Assembly (NCBI GenBank): GCA_961205875.1
Contig: OY540810.1
Location: forward strand, 22,568,001 to 22,632,000
Length of the DNA stretch: 64,000 bases
Source: Sialis fuliginosa
Taxonomy: Eukaryota > Arthropoda > Insecta > Megaloptera > Sialidae
Direction of reading: 5' to 3'
The notes below the pieces were generated by a model that saw only the letters and a program-made list of their open reading frames with translations, was not told the origin of the DNA and ran no database searches. Numbering within the stretch: position 1 is the stretch's first letter; each line of letters begins with the position of its first letter. Shown here piece by piece: positions 1 through 12,400 of the stretch. The translations under genes and the position numbers were made by a program.

Positions 1-378
1 TACTTGATATTTTAATCCAAAAATCCATGATAATAATTTTGGACAAACCCTAAAATATTTAATCAGGTTAGAAACTTTTACTTCAATAAGTGATATGAAA
101 ATAAATACCATATTATTATTAAATAAATAAATATTAGTGTTAATGTAAACGTGAAAAACAAATCCATTTTAAGGATTTTAAGTATTATATACTTTTTGAC
201 ATTTCATTTGACAGTACCTACTAGACTTACTAGTTTGACATTTCTCTTTATTGCTGCCAGCGCCTCTACAGAGACAATTTTAAAGTATTAAACAATTCAA
301 ATTTTCATTATTGTGCAAATACAAATTTCATTTATTTTATGTATGTACATATAATCATAATATAACATTACCTGTATT
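1..378. other. Intergenic, no gene seen
   Basis: AT-rich sequence with no ORF or splice pattern that I can link to a protein. It ends in CCTGTATT, the left target-site copy of the next element. Confidence 0.5.
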
Positions 379-2729
379 CATGGGCGCCGGCAGAATTTCT
401 TTCAAGGGGGTGCATTTAGATACAGAAAATTAAATCTACTATATATAACGAAGTGTCCTCACTGACTCACAATCATTTTTTTGACCATTTCCACTCATCG
501 GAGAACCTTGAAATTTGGTATATACATTCCTTGAGGGTAAAAAATAACAACTAGTGGGCCTTTTTTGAATAAGTTTATAAATGGGGTAACAAGGGGCCCC
601 CAATTTTTCAAAAAAAAAGTTACAATTTTTTTATTATTTTTTTTATATTCCTTGGGCGATATAATGTAAGGTTCAAATTTCAAATTTAAAAAAAAAGAAA
701 AAAAAGGAAAAAAAAAATTTTGATGTAAAAAACTATCAAAACGAAAATCGATTTTAGATTTTTTTAATTTTTTTTAAATACTTTGGTTAATTGACAACCA
801 TGAACCCGTGTCTGATTTTTGAAAAAGATATGTTAAAGAGGAGAAAATAAACAAAATACGTTTACATATAATGCGCTTTAAGCATCTACTAAATTAATTG
901 CAAATGTCGTAACTATGGATACATTATATTTTATTTATTATTTTTAAATGTCAGTGGCCATTTAAAATTTTGAAGTAAATGTGTTTTATATGAAGAATAA
1001 AATATGACAAAAAAGAAATATAAAGAACATAACGAATGAAAAATATGCACAACTCTAAAGTAATAAATAATTAAAATTTTCGTACATAAATTTGTCAAAA
1101 AAATTGGAGACAAACAATCACAGCATTCGAATAACTAATATTCGGCATAACATAGGTAATACATTAAAATTTAAAACTTAAAGTTATTGATATATCAATA
1201 TTTTTACCTACATAGGTATTTTATTGTATTAATTGTATAAATATTAGAAGAATTTATTTAATTAATAAATTAACATTGTCGTAATTTTAAATGATATTTT
1301 GTTTAATTGTTGTATGAATTTGTACATCTGTCTCTGTGATCTGAACATCGTGCATCTAAAAGTGACAAAGTTAATTCAATTTACAACTATATTTGATTTA
1401 AAAAAGGTTCATCAATTTTAATACAAAATGTAGGTAGGTATATAATATTAATAAATCCATACTAATATTATAAATGCGAAAGTGTGTTTGTCTGTCTCTC
1501 TGTCTGTCTGTTTCCTTTTCACGGCTAAACCGCTGAACCGATCTTGATGAAATTTGGCAGTAAGATAGCTTGCATCCCAAGGATGGACATAGGCTACTTC
1601 GTATCTCGAAAATGCAACCCCTAGGAAATTGCAAGGGGGTGGAACATTTTTGATTTTTTTTTAGTAATTAATATTTTACCCCCCGTTACATATGAAGGGT
1701 TGTAATTGGTTTTATTCGATCCGGCGGGAAAAATACCACGGGGATGGAGGTTTCAGGGGGAAAACAACCCTCAATCTCGCATAGGAAGATATTTACGATT
1801 TTGTATAATGGAAGAAAACTAAAAATAAGAAAAATTTAATATTTCACCCCCTGTCACATATGAAGGGTTGTAATTGATTACATTCGATCTGGCGAGAAAA
1901 ATACTACGGCAGAGGGGTTATTAGGGGGACAAAACAACCCCTTATCTTACATAGAAGTCAAGACTTATAATATAAATGCAAAAGTGTATCTCTCAGTCTG
2001 TCTATTTTCTACCTGTTCACGGCTAAACCGCTTTACCGATCTTGATGAAATTTGGCAGTGAGATATCTTGCATCCCGAGGAAGAACATAGGCTACTTCGT
2101 ATCCCGAAAATTCAACCCTTAAGGGATTGCAAAAGGGTTGAAAAATTTGTATGGGAATTTTTTTTTTAGTAATAAACATTTCACCCCCTGTTACATATGA
2201 AGGGTTGTAATTAGTTTTATTAGATCCGGCGGGAAAAATACCACAGGGGTCGGGTATTTATACATGGGGTATATAGAAGAAAAAAAAACCTATCTCGCAT
2301 AGCAGTCGAGATATTTGCGATTTTGCATAATGAATGAAAACTTAAATATAGAAAAAATTTATATTTCACACTCTTACATATGAGTGGTTGTATGTAATTA
2401 GCTTCACTCGATCCGGCGGAAAAAATATCATTAAGATGGGGGTTACAAAATTTACGCGAGCGAAGCCGCGGGTAGCAGCTAGTTACATATAAAATAATAA
2501 AAAAAAAATAAAAAATTTTGTATTAATAAACTTATATTGCATTTAGCATGACAAAAAAAAGGTCTACAGTTTTTATTTTTCCTTATCGACGCGACAAAAA
2601 AAAAGGTCTTCACTTTTATATTCTGACCTGAATTTTAATATAAAAATTGTATTTCTTAATTTTTTAGATTTTTCTTTTTTGCCAGGGGGGTGCAAGTGCA
2701 CCTCCTTGCACCCCCTCCCGGCGCCCATG
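379..2729. mobile_element. 8-bp-TSD element (hAT-like), interrupted by a Helitron
   Basis: The element begins CATGGGCGCCGG and ends CCGGCGCCCATG, so its termini are inverted repeats. It is flanked by a perfect 8-bp direct repeat, CCTGTATT, at 371-378 and 2730-2737. An 8-bp duplication fits the hAT superfamily (known), but no transposase remains, so the superfamily is inferred. Both ends carry a GGGGGTGCA block inside the terminal repeat. Without the nested Helitron at 1456-2482 the element is about 1.3 kb of non-coding AT-rich sequence. Confidence 0.75.
1456..2482 (+). mobile_element. Non-autonomous Helitron
   Basis: It starts TCCATACTAATATTATAA, continues with AATGCGAAAGTGTG, and ends in a GC-rich hairpin (GCGAGCGAAGCCGCGGG) followed shortly by CTAG. 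It sits between a host A (1455) and T (2483). The TC start, 3' hairpin, CTRR end and A^T insertion are the Helitron hallmarks, and this start and end type is widespread in insects. No Rep/helicase ORF is present. Internally there is a diverged tandem duplication of about 500 bp: the block with CACGGCTAAACCGCT and GATGAAATTTGGCAG occurs near 1518 and again near 2018. Confidence 0.85.
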
Positions 2730-2852
2730 CCTGTATTATTTATATTTACCTTGATATATTAATCCTTAATAATTAATTAAAATTTGATTTTTTTTCTCTA
2801 TCTTTTAAATAAAAGGGAGGCAATATCGAAGAAATACGAACTCTCCTGTTAG

Positions 2853-3112
2853 TAGGGTGACTAGATTTTAGTTTTGGTAAACCCTGAGATGTAAATGAAA
2901 TTCCCTTTTTTATTTTATTCTTTTTATTTTTATTTTCATAAAATTTGTTACCAAAATCTGTACTGTTATGTCCCCTGCTCTATTTTTGACGACCTTTTTT
3001 TTAGTCGTCATTTTTTGCAAAACCCGAAGAAATTGCACCCAAACCCGGAGCCCGGAGATTCGGTATGCAAACCGTGAGACTCCGGGTCAAAACCGGAGAC
3101 TTGGTCACCCTA
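2853..3112. mobile_element. hAT-like MITE, 260 bp
   Basis: The ends are TAGGGTGACTAGATT and TTGGTCACCCTA. The element is flanked by a perfect 8-bp direct repeat, CCTGTTAG, at 2845-2852 and 3113-3120. The right half is rich in CCCGGAG motifs. It has no coding capacity. Assignment to hAT rests on duplication length and terminal style only. Confidence 0.8.
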
Positions 3113-3313
3113 CCTGTTAGCTCAAGAGCTCAAACGGCTTAAACATTTAATTAACACCCGTGATCGAACAACCTCAAAATAAGTACCGAATTTGCAATTA
3201 ATCAGTGGATTATTTCCTAAATAACGAATTTTCAGAGAAAATGTTTCGTACAAAAGTTTCATGGTTTCGAGGGTACTCAATACTAACAATATGGGTTGAC
3301 CTTGAAAAGGTCA

Positions 3314-4601
3314 CCTTAATGGGTTTTCAGATTCAACTTTTCTTTTTCAAATTTAAACCTATATTTTTTCTTGCAGATTCGTAATTTACGAGGAAAAATA
3401 AACAACTTTTACCTGAAACATTTTTTATGAAAATGTCCTTTTTTATGATAAGGAGCAAAACAAAAAGAAATTTCTGGATATTCAATAATTTTTAAATTTT
3501 TTACTATAAACTATAATTTTTTTAGAAAAATCACAAGAGGAAAAAAGTACTTTTTATACTCTATTTTATTTAAGAACGCAGTGGTTGCCAGGGTTTTAAC
3601 GGTACATAGCAATTTTTTTTAAATTTTGAAGAAAAAAGTTAAAAACAAATAAAACAAGCTTGGGGTGGGGTGAGACTCAAGGTCCACACAATCAACTTCC
3701 CAACACAGTATGATTATTAATACTTAAATACTGATTATTTATTGTTTCCGTATAATTTATGTGAATATTTTTTTAATATGTATATGAAAAATTTTAATGG
3801 AATTGGTCAGAAATAAAACTCACCTTTGTATTATGAATATTAGTTTTTTAATATCCTAATAATGTCAATAATATAACACAAATTTTTAGAATAACTAATT
3901 TGATAATTAGAATTAAATTGCATTTGTTTTATAAAATGTAACTACATATTATTATACTGACAATTTATAAATTTAAGAAATTATGACCATTTTTATAAGA
4001 AAATTGACATATTTTCAACACCTTGTTATTTTCTTATTACAACCAAAAAAAAAATTGTTTTCTACTAAAAATAGTTTTGGCATATGCTCTATTATTGCGA
4101 TATTACATCAAATATATACAAAATTGTATTCTTTGTACAGAGTGTATCAAAACTCTGAAGTTGATTTTTTTCAAAATTTTCAAATGGAACACCCTATATA
4201 TTTTCACATTTTCGAATAGCCTATTCAATTCTAAACACATTTTATAAACTATGTTCTATACCTAAATCTAGCCTTGTTGTAATTTTTGATTTTGATTTTC
4301 GAATTGATTACAATAACTTCCAGTTGGGAAGTTAATAAAAATCTCTGAGAATCATTGCCTAAATCTAAGCACTTTTTACTTTTTAAGATTATTTTAGAAA
4401 GATTATTTTCGAGTAAAAAATTATTGAAAATCCAAAAATTTTACATTGTTTTGCTCCATATCATAAAAAATGGTCATTTTCAGAAAAAATGTTGCAGGTA
4501 AAAGTTACTTATTTTTCCTCGTAAATTACGAATCTGCAACAAAAAATATATGTTTAGATTTGTAAAAAAAAAGTTAAACCTGAAAAGAAAACCCATTAAG
4601 G
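3314..4601. repeat. Inverted-repeat element, family A
   Basis: The left end CCTTAATGGGTTTTC is mirrored by GAAAACCCATTAAGG at the right end. The arms are roughly 220-230 bp and also share CAGATTCGTAATTTACGAGG and an ACCTGAAA-rich stretch. A second inverted pair lies inside: ATCAACTTCCCAAC near 3690 and GTTGGGAAGTTAAT near 4323. The central part contains only short non-conserved ORFs. A related single arm lies near 6150-6400. No clear target-site duplication is visible. Confidence 0.7.
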
Positions 4602-5261
4602 TCTATAAAGCTCCATAAATCGGTACGGAGCATAGACATAGAGCATGGACCGCGCATGTATTAACATAATGGTGTAACATTTTTCCAAAACCGTGAGAGC
4701 GATGAGGTGGCGTTTGGGATATATCTATCTCTTTTTCTAATAAGGATGAAATAGACACTTCTGTTTAAATAAGGACAAGTATATCCCAAACCATTTTCTA
4801 TCTAAATATTTCTTTTGACACGGCTCTGTATACGGCTGAGTCGGGCTGAGTACGCATCTGCTCCCTGCGCGACTTCTTCTTTACAAGAGGTAGATGTTTT
4901 CGTGGTGATTATAAAATTTTCGTAATCTTGGTTTTTAACTTTATCATATTAATTTACCCCCCCCCGCCACCATTTAACACGGTAAACACTGGTTTAAAAA
5001 ATCTGAAAAAAAATTGGTAACTGGGCTTTGGCGGAATTACTAACGACAAATACTAAACATAACAATATTATTTAAAATTTTGGAGAAATACGGAGGGGCA
5101 TCATCGAATTTTTAATTTTTATTTTCATATCTAAGCATGTGGGGTGTCAAAATGTAGATCTCAATTATTTTACTGAAAAATGCACCTGTAAGTGGCTTCA
5201 AACAGTACACGTGTACGAGTTAATTTTCTGACACATAAATATGATAATTTTTTAATTAACA
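4602..5261. other. Intergenic, nothing recognised
   Basis: Unassigned sequence with a short poly-C run near 4958. I see no gene here. Confidence 0.4.
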
Positions 5262-5697
5262 CGTAACAGTAAAACAGCTTAATTTGATGACAATTGGCCA
5301 ATGGGTGTTAAAATTGTGGACATTTAATTTAATTAATTATAGTGTAATCTATTTATCAATTATTATATTATCATAGCATCTGCTTTACATTGTTTCAAAA
5401 TTTTATGATTCGTTATTTTATAACTTTTGCATCGTAAAAATCATTTTGTAATCATTAATAAGTGGGTGCTTATTACTGGTTTTACTTTTTATATTACAAA
5501 ATAAAAGGCTATAATAAAAAAAACTATATTTGCGGACTAATTTTAATTGATTTAATTAATAAAGAGGTACCTACTTGTTTTATTAGTAACATGAGTTTGT
5601 GAAAATTATAAAAATGAAGCCCATTAATCTCAAAAACGGTACTTATATCTTTCTCTTAAAGGGGCCAAGACTGATACCAATAAGTACCTTATTGTAG
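5262..5697 (-). repeat. Dispersed repeat, family L, copy 1
   Basis: This segment is the reverse complement of 40473-40905 with moderate divergence. It shares the block around CTTAATTTGATGACAATTGG, the block around AAATAAAAGGCTATAATAAA and the end CAATAAGTACCTTATT. A shorter third copy lies in a clu intron at about 36305-36545. It has no coding capacity and its class is unknown. Confidence 0.7.
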
Positions 5698-6139
5698 CTA
5701 ACTTTTTTTTCAAAACCGCGAACTTTTGTCCACCTACACCATCTGGTATATATATAGTAACGCCTCTAGATAAACTGGTTCTTAGGAACTTCCGTGAGCC
5801 CCATCCCATACAGTTTTAAATAAATATAATGCACATAAGTAACAATACGTTTAATATAAAAAACATTATCTATTTCATTTTTATATATTTACAAAGGAAC
5901 AATAAGTGAACTATAAATTACATGATTATCAAATAAAAAATTATCATTTTTTTATTTATCTATCAGCAAAATTATAAATTACATAGATATCAAATAAAAA
6001 ATTATTATTTTCAAATTACTATGAATTATATAAGTTTATATCAAATAGATAATTTTTTTTCATTTATGTTTTCAATTATGTACTATAAGTGTCCATTTTT
6101 TAGACAGAAGTTGTCACATTTCAAGGGAAGTAAAATTAT
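5698..6139. other. Intergenic, nothing recognised
   Basis: Very AT-rich. Short related segments containing ATCAAATAAAAAATTAT recur around 5928-6060. No gene is seen. Confidence 0.4.
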
Positions 6140-6490
6140 CTTATTAATTTCTTAATAGGTTGAGGGTTTCAAGGTCATTTCAAGGTCACCTTTTTTTGAA
6201 TAGAAACTTGTATTTTTTTGCAGATTCCCATTTCACATGAAAAAATAAGAAACTTTTTTTCGAAACATTTTTTCAGTAATTCTCAATGTTTTAAAAATAA
6301 TTAGTAAAATTTGCAGATACTTTCGGATTTTCATAATTTTTTACTCGGAAACAAAACATTTTTAAGAGAGGTTGCTAGAGGCAAAAAAAAATTAGGTTTA
6401 AGCAAGGATTTTTAGAGAATATTTTAAACAATTTTTAATTAATTTGTTTATAAAAATTGTTTTAAATATTCTCTAAAAATCATTTTGTAA
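6140..6490. repeat. Family A single arm plus AT-rich hairpin
   Basis: The segment resembles the left arm of the family A element: a GGTCACCTTT block, then TTTTTTGCAGATTC, then AAAAAATAAGAAAC. It is followed by a near-perfect hairpin at about 6407-6481 with roughly 30-bp arms starting GATTTTTAGAGAATATTT. No coding capacity is seen. Confidence 0.55.
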
Positions 6491-7100
6491 TTAAATTAAT
6501 AATATAATTTTATTAGCGTCTATATCTCAGGAGATATTCGTGTGGAGATTTTAAAATGGGACATTCTGTATAAGGGAGTGTCCGTTATTTACGTTATTTG
6601 CATTTTCTACAAAAATCTAGTCATTCATAAGTTATTTAGAAAAATAAAGCGTATAAGAAACGAATTTATTGAAGACGTCAGATTTTTCTTGTCTAAATTG
6701 CGTGTGTACGATAAAATTTATAACAAAATGTATTGAACTATTGAACCATGATTGTTTAGAATTTCATTGTTTACAATTTTTATAATTTTTTATCCGATGC
6801 ACCGTTTATACGCAAATTGCAAAAAAAAACATTGACTACCGTTTGAGCATATTTTTGGTATTTAAGGGAGGAAGCTACCTGTTCCGAGGTAAAAACCTTA
6901 TTGTACTCGACAAATATTGAACGTAATTTTTTATAAAATATCTTGTCCGTGCAACCACGTAGGAAACGAATTTTATTTGATAATGAAAAAATAATTAAAT
7001 GTGTAAAAATAGTAAACACTGATATTTTTTAAATTATTTATTGCTTATTAACATTTTACTATTTTTTTACTTTTTTATACATACATGAAAATAATGTACT
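6491..7100. other. Intergenic, short ORFs only
   Basis: Two overlapping-scale small ORFs (64 and 79 codons) show no recognisable domain and no splice context. A phrase like GGGACATTCTGTATA near 6558 resembles termini of insect repeats. I call no gene. Confidence 0.4.
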
Positions 7101-9110
7101 GTATAAATAAAGTAAAGTGATCATGAAAAAATTCGAAATCGAGATTTCAACGGAATTACACGTTTTGAGGGTCCTTGAATCAGTTTCAAGTTGTTCAATG
7201 ACGTCTGTGTGTGTGTATGTATGTTTGTGTGTGCGTGTGTGTCTGTCTGTGAACGCTCTACAGCCAAAACGGTGAGACTTACAAACATGAAATATTAAAC
7301 ATAGGGTTCTTGTATACTCTAGATGTGCACATCCTATTTTTGAAAACTATCACTAAACCGGAAACTGATGTTTACTGAAGTCAATTTTTGAATTTTTCGA
7401 ATTACTTTTGAAACGGTGCGCTGTAGAAAAAAATGTTTTAGATTAAAGTTATAGAAAATGCTCTTATCTATAATTTATGTTCTGTTCATTTTTCCCCCAA
7501 ATATCTTTAAGGAAATAATCGATTTTCTTTAATTTTTGAATTTTTCGAATTATTTAGTACTTACATCAGTCACGAGAGTGATGGCAATATAGTTATATTT
7601 TCCTTTGTAAAATTCGCTAATATTAGCCGCTTATGCATAATTTTGCCGCTTGTAGGCTTACAAAGATCACGTTTTATTTAATTTCTTATTTTTTTAAATA
7701 TATGTATCATCAAAAATATACTAAATTTAATCTATATTTTTTAATAAGTAAGTATTTTTTAGTATTCTTACAATCCTCAGTATCCTTAATTCAGCTCTAG
7801 CTATAGAAAAAACGGTTTATAAATTAGTCGCTCTAATATTTTTGTTTGATTTTAATCATCTTTACATACTTTATGGGTATCTAATAAAAATTGAAGTTTA
7901 TTAAAATTTTAAAAATACAAACTACTGGGCATCCCTTCTTCTTTAACTTGGTGAACATGTTTCACATGGGGTCATAGTTCATTGGCCTATGTTACTTTGC
8001 TTTGATTAAATTATTTGCTAATATAAGGACCAGCAATTAAATTTTTGTAACTACATACGAGTATATGATTAAATATTGAATATAATTTACACGTAGATAG
8101 ACTTAAAAATCATATTTTGTGTAGATTTGAATTCAATCGATTCTCATTAAATAAAATTGTACAAAAAAGTTATGTGCAGATTTATTTCTAAAATAATCTT
8201 TTAAAAAATTTAATAATAAGTATAATAATAAGAAATATTAATTGCGACGAAGTCTTTTACTCTACGTGTATTTCATTATTTAAAAAATATCTGCCTTGGG
8301 AACCACGGGACTTTCTTATACCTAACCTAATTAACCTAACAGTGAATTGTATACGTGATTCTTTGTTTATTAAAACATTTCTAACAAAATAAAACAAAAT
8401 TAATAATAAAGGTAATATTATTCTCTCCATTATATAACAAGTGATTTTTTTTAACGTAATAACTGAAAACGGATGTTTACTCTTGTAAATTTTTGGATTT
8501 TTGAATTATTTTTGAAATAAGAAAAAAATGTTTTAGATAAAAAATGTCGAGTATGTTATTATCTATAATTTATTCCCCATACATTTTTTTCCAACATTTA
8601 TGATTTAGCCAGAAAGTCTCTGTAATACGTATAAGAAAGTCCCATGACACTCATGGCAGATATTTCTCCTCTGTTATGAACCATTTGAATTATAATAATT
8701 TTTTTTTCTTCAAAAATTCGTTTTTACAAAAAAATGAATAGAACATAAATTATAGATATAGATATTACCTACATTTTTTAACTTGACCATTTTTCTCTAT
8801 TTTGCACTGTTTCAGAGTAATTCGAAATATTAAAAAATCGACGTAGGTAAACATCCGTATCCGGTTGAAAGATCGTTTTCAAAAATAGGACGTTTTCTTC
8901 CCAGCCAAAAATTAATCTTAAATATAAAATATCAGCCTTCTACGATTTGTCGTATTTGAGTTACAGCGCTTACAGACAGACAGACAGACGGACACACAGA
9001 CATCATGGCGAAAATAGTCAGAATGGATTCAGGGAAGGTCAAAAAAGATAATTCCGTCAAAATCCGGAGTTCGAAAAAAATCGGCTTCACTATACTTACT
9101 TATATTATAC
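7101..9110. mobile_element. 2-kb inverted-repeat element with microsatellite in the arms
   Basis: The arms run about 7101-7560 and 8690-9110 in opposite orientation. Both include an AACGGAATTA or TAATTCCGTCAAAA block, a TG/CTGT microsatellite (7206-7252; mirror at about 8970-9001), a TCCTATTTTTGAAAA block, and ATGTTTAC followed by an AT-rich block. Part of the arm is repeated again near 8455-8600. A nested inverted pair joins 8289-8322 (GGGACTTTCTTATAC) with 8629-8664 (GTATAAGAAAGTCCC). No transposase ORF is present. Confidence 0.65.
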
Positions 9111-9466
9111 TAATGTATATTTCATATACCTACATGGTATAAGAAAGTAAAAATATTATAGTTGTTAAATATGTTAAGCTTTGTTAATATGTTTGAATAA
9201 TTTTATGCAAAATTAATCAAGTATAAGATTTACAGAACAAAGTTATGATACATAATCTAAAATTATTATTCTACAAAATGCAAATCACTTAAATTTTAAT
9301 ATTTATCATTGTCAGTATAATGCATTTTTAATATCTTAAACAAATTTCAAAAGGTTTAAATGCCATTTACAATCTAACAGCAAAAACCTGCTGTGTACAT
9401 TGATAACAACGACAGCATTTCAGTCTGCACGATCAGTTTTAGACAAGTGTTGGTGTCCTTAGCATC

Positions 9467-12400
9467 ATGTTAAAACATTTTTTTAATTCACGTATAAATG
9501 GTGTTTTATGTGGAAATATTTATATTAAACAATTGTCGACAGTGGCGCCATTTTCTGAACTACCGAATTCAAAACGTTTACCCTTTGTTGGTAGTTTGTT
9601 TTCATTGTTGAAAGTTGGCGGAGCGTCTAAACTTCATGAATACGTTACGATGAGACATAAAGAGTTAGGAAGTATTTTTAAGGATAAATTAGGTCCTATA
9701 GAAGCAATTTTTTTGTCGAATCCAATGGATATGCTTAATGTATTTAAAAACGAAGGAAAATATCCATTACATTTTCATCCTGAAGCATGGGTTCTTTATA
9801 ACGAGAAAAAAAATTATAAACGCGGGTTATTTTTTATGTAAGTACTATATTATTATACTATATACTAGTTATACACTTATTTAAAATTCTATAATATTTA
9901 ATTCTTATCTTAATTAAATTCTCTTTCATTGTTGTATTTGTGAGAAAGTTTTGTAAAATATAAATCAATTAACATAATCTTTATTTAATTTAAAATTTAG
10001 AATTATTATTATTAATGAAATATAAGCAATAAAGATTGTAATTAGGTAATGTTAAAAAATATATATATGTATATTTTTTTTCAGCAGATAAAACATCTTC
10101 ACGATTAAAAATAACACATTTTTATAATGTGATGAATAATTGTTATTTACTTTTTATTTAATTTTTATAATATAAGTATATTTACTTTAAGATTTTGCCA
10201 CAACAACAAAAAGGTATATTAAAGTACCAATTAATTTAATTAATAAAATGATAACAATTTAACTTAATATAATTTATTAAATATATAAACAAATACGGAA
10301 ATAATAAGTATACAATATATTTATTTGTAAATATTTTGTTAGGATTTTTGTTTCAACAACAAATGCAGTGTTATTGATTTGAATTGTTTATGTACTTACT
10401 TATTTTTGATTATAGTCAAAATATATGATTCAGAATAACGTGACATTGGTATTATAAATATTTATTATTTATTTTTAAATAAGTACTTCATTATAATTTA
10501 ATGGAAGACAAAATGATTAGAAAGTTAGATCCTTAATTAGAATTATTAAATTATCTATAACTAAAATAATTATTAGTAAATATTTTTCTTGACTCAATAA
10601 GATTTTATTTAGATAATACTATACTTACACATGTTACATATGTATAATATACATTATGTTTGAGCTAAAGGTTCTGATTATAAAAAATAATAGGTAGGTA
10701 TAGGTCAGTACAAATAAAATAAATAAACCAAGGTCTCAAATAAAGTGCAATATTGTTTAACTTTTTTATGCATAGGTACACTATATTGATATAATATTTA
10801 GTAGGGATATTCAGGGTCGTACATCACATTGAGGCTCGAGACGCAAAAAATGAGGCTCGATTAAAAGAAAAATATAGATGTAAAATCAAGGGATAAGGTG
10901 ACTAAAAAAAAGTCACTGGATACCTGTCGCGAGCCAGAAAGAAGATGTTACGATCAATGTAATAAATGCAGTTACTATTAATAATTACCGGTACGTATTA
11001 ATATTATCCGCAACCTAACCTAAGGTTTGCATTAATAATTAATAATAACTGGTAATTATTAATAATTCTCAATTTATTACACACATAAAAATAAAATAAG
11101 ATTCTATAGAGGGGGTGACACCTGAGGAGCAGATCGGTCGTGCTCTCCCTTATAGACTATTAAAATAAAACGGCCAAGTGCATGTTGGGCATGCACAGAT
11201 AGGGTTCCATAGTCATTATGATTTATAAAAAGTTATTTCAAAATTTTTCATAAACTATTTTTGCTAGTGTTCGATATCATTTTCATTGAAAGGACTAATT
11301 AAAAGCTACTTACATTCTGGAATTTTTTCAGATATTAGAGGGGAGGGGGGCTCCGATAACGATATTTAAAAGCAAATATATCGTGACTGAAGGGTTAAAA
11401 TAAAAGATTATATAACATTTTTTGTTGCATTTTAGGAAACCTATATAAAGACACCCCACTCAATGGGGTAAGTGGAAAAAAATGTGAGTCACTTTTCAGT
11501 CTTTGAGAACGGGGTTAGTTTAGAAAATAGAGGGGTGGGGGGACGCTCTGATAACGACTTTAAACGTAAATATATCGTGACTGAAGGTTTAAAATCAAAA
11601 GGTTATATAAAGACACCCCACATAATGGATTGACTGAATTTTTTTTAATATACTTTTCAGTCAATGGAAAGGGGGTCCAAAAAAACAGTAGGCTGCAGCT
11701 GGAGGTGATAGTAAAAAAATGTGTCACTCCTGTAAATGATTATTAAAAAGGGGGATTCGAGGAAAAAGTTGTAGGTGACTACCGACAAAAAATGATTTTG
11801 TCAAAAAATTGTAAATACATAGGTAATTAAATAAAAAAATACAAACATAGAACAGACAAAAAATAAGGATGACACAGGGCGAACGCCAATGAATTAGTTA
11901 TGTAGATCAATTATTTAAAACTAAAATAATCCACAGTAATTCTAATTTCAAATGGAAAGTAATTAGTAGACAAATAGAATACATACATTACAACTGAAAG
12001 ATGACGTCAAAGAGTAAGTATAAGATAAATTCCTGTATTTGGTAGGTGAAGGTCGTCTAAAATTGAATTTATTTGTTTGGTCATATTTTAAATAAAATTA
12101 TTCAAAATTCAAGATCGCATGAATTCTAGCTTTTTTTTAATACTAGAAATTCTCCGCTGCTTCGTCCGCGTTTATTAGAAATTAAATAATTTTATAAATA
12201 TAATTTTTTTATAACATAAAATATTAATTCTAAATTATTCTTAATACTTACCTGACCTAATTATTTAATAAACATACATTGATGGTTAAATTACATTAAC
12301 ACCAACTATTTTTCATTCCATTTTTATAAATTTTTATTAAAGTATCTACCTATAGGGCGAGTCCATGGAATGGATTTTACAAGTTTATACTAATCAAAGC

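Noticed and set aside
9467-9837. P450 exon 1 as a separate truncated gene or pseudogene
   Set aside because: It joins in phase to the exon at 17436 across a GT..AG intron, and the combined protein has full P450 length and motifs.
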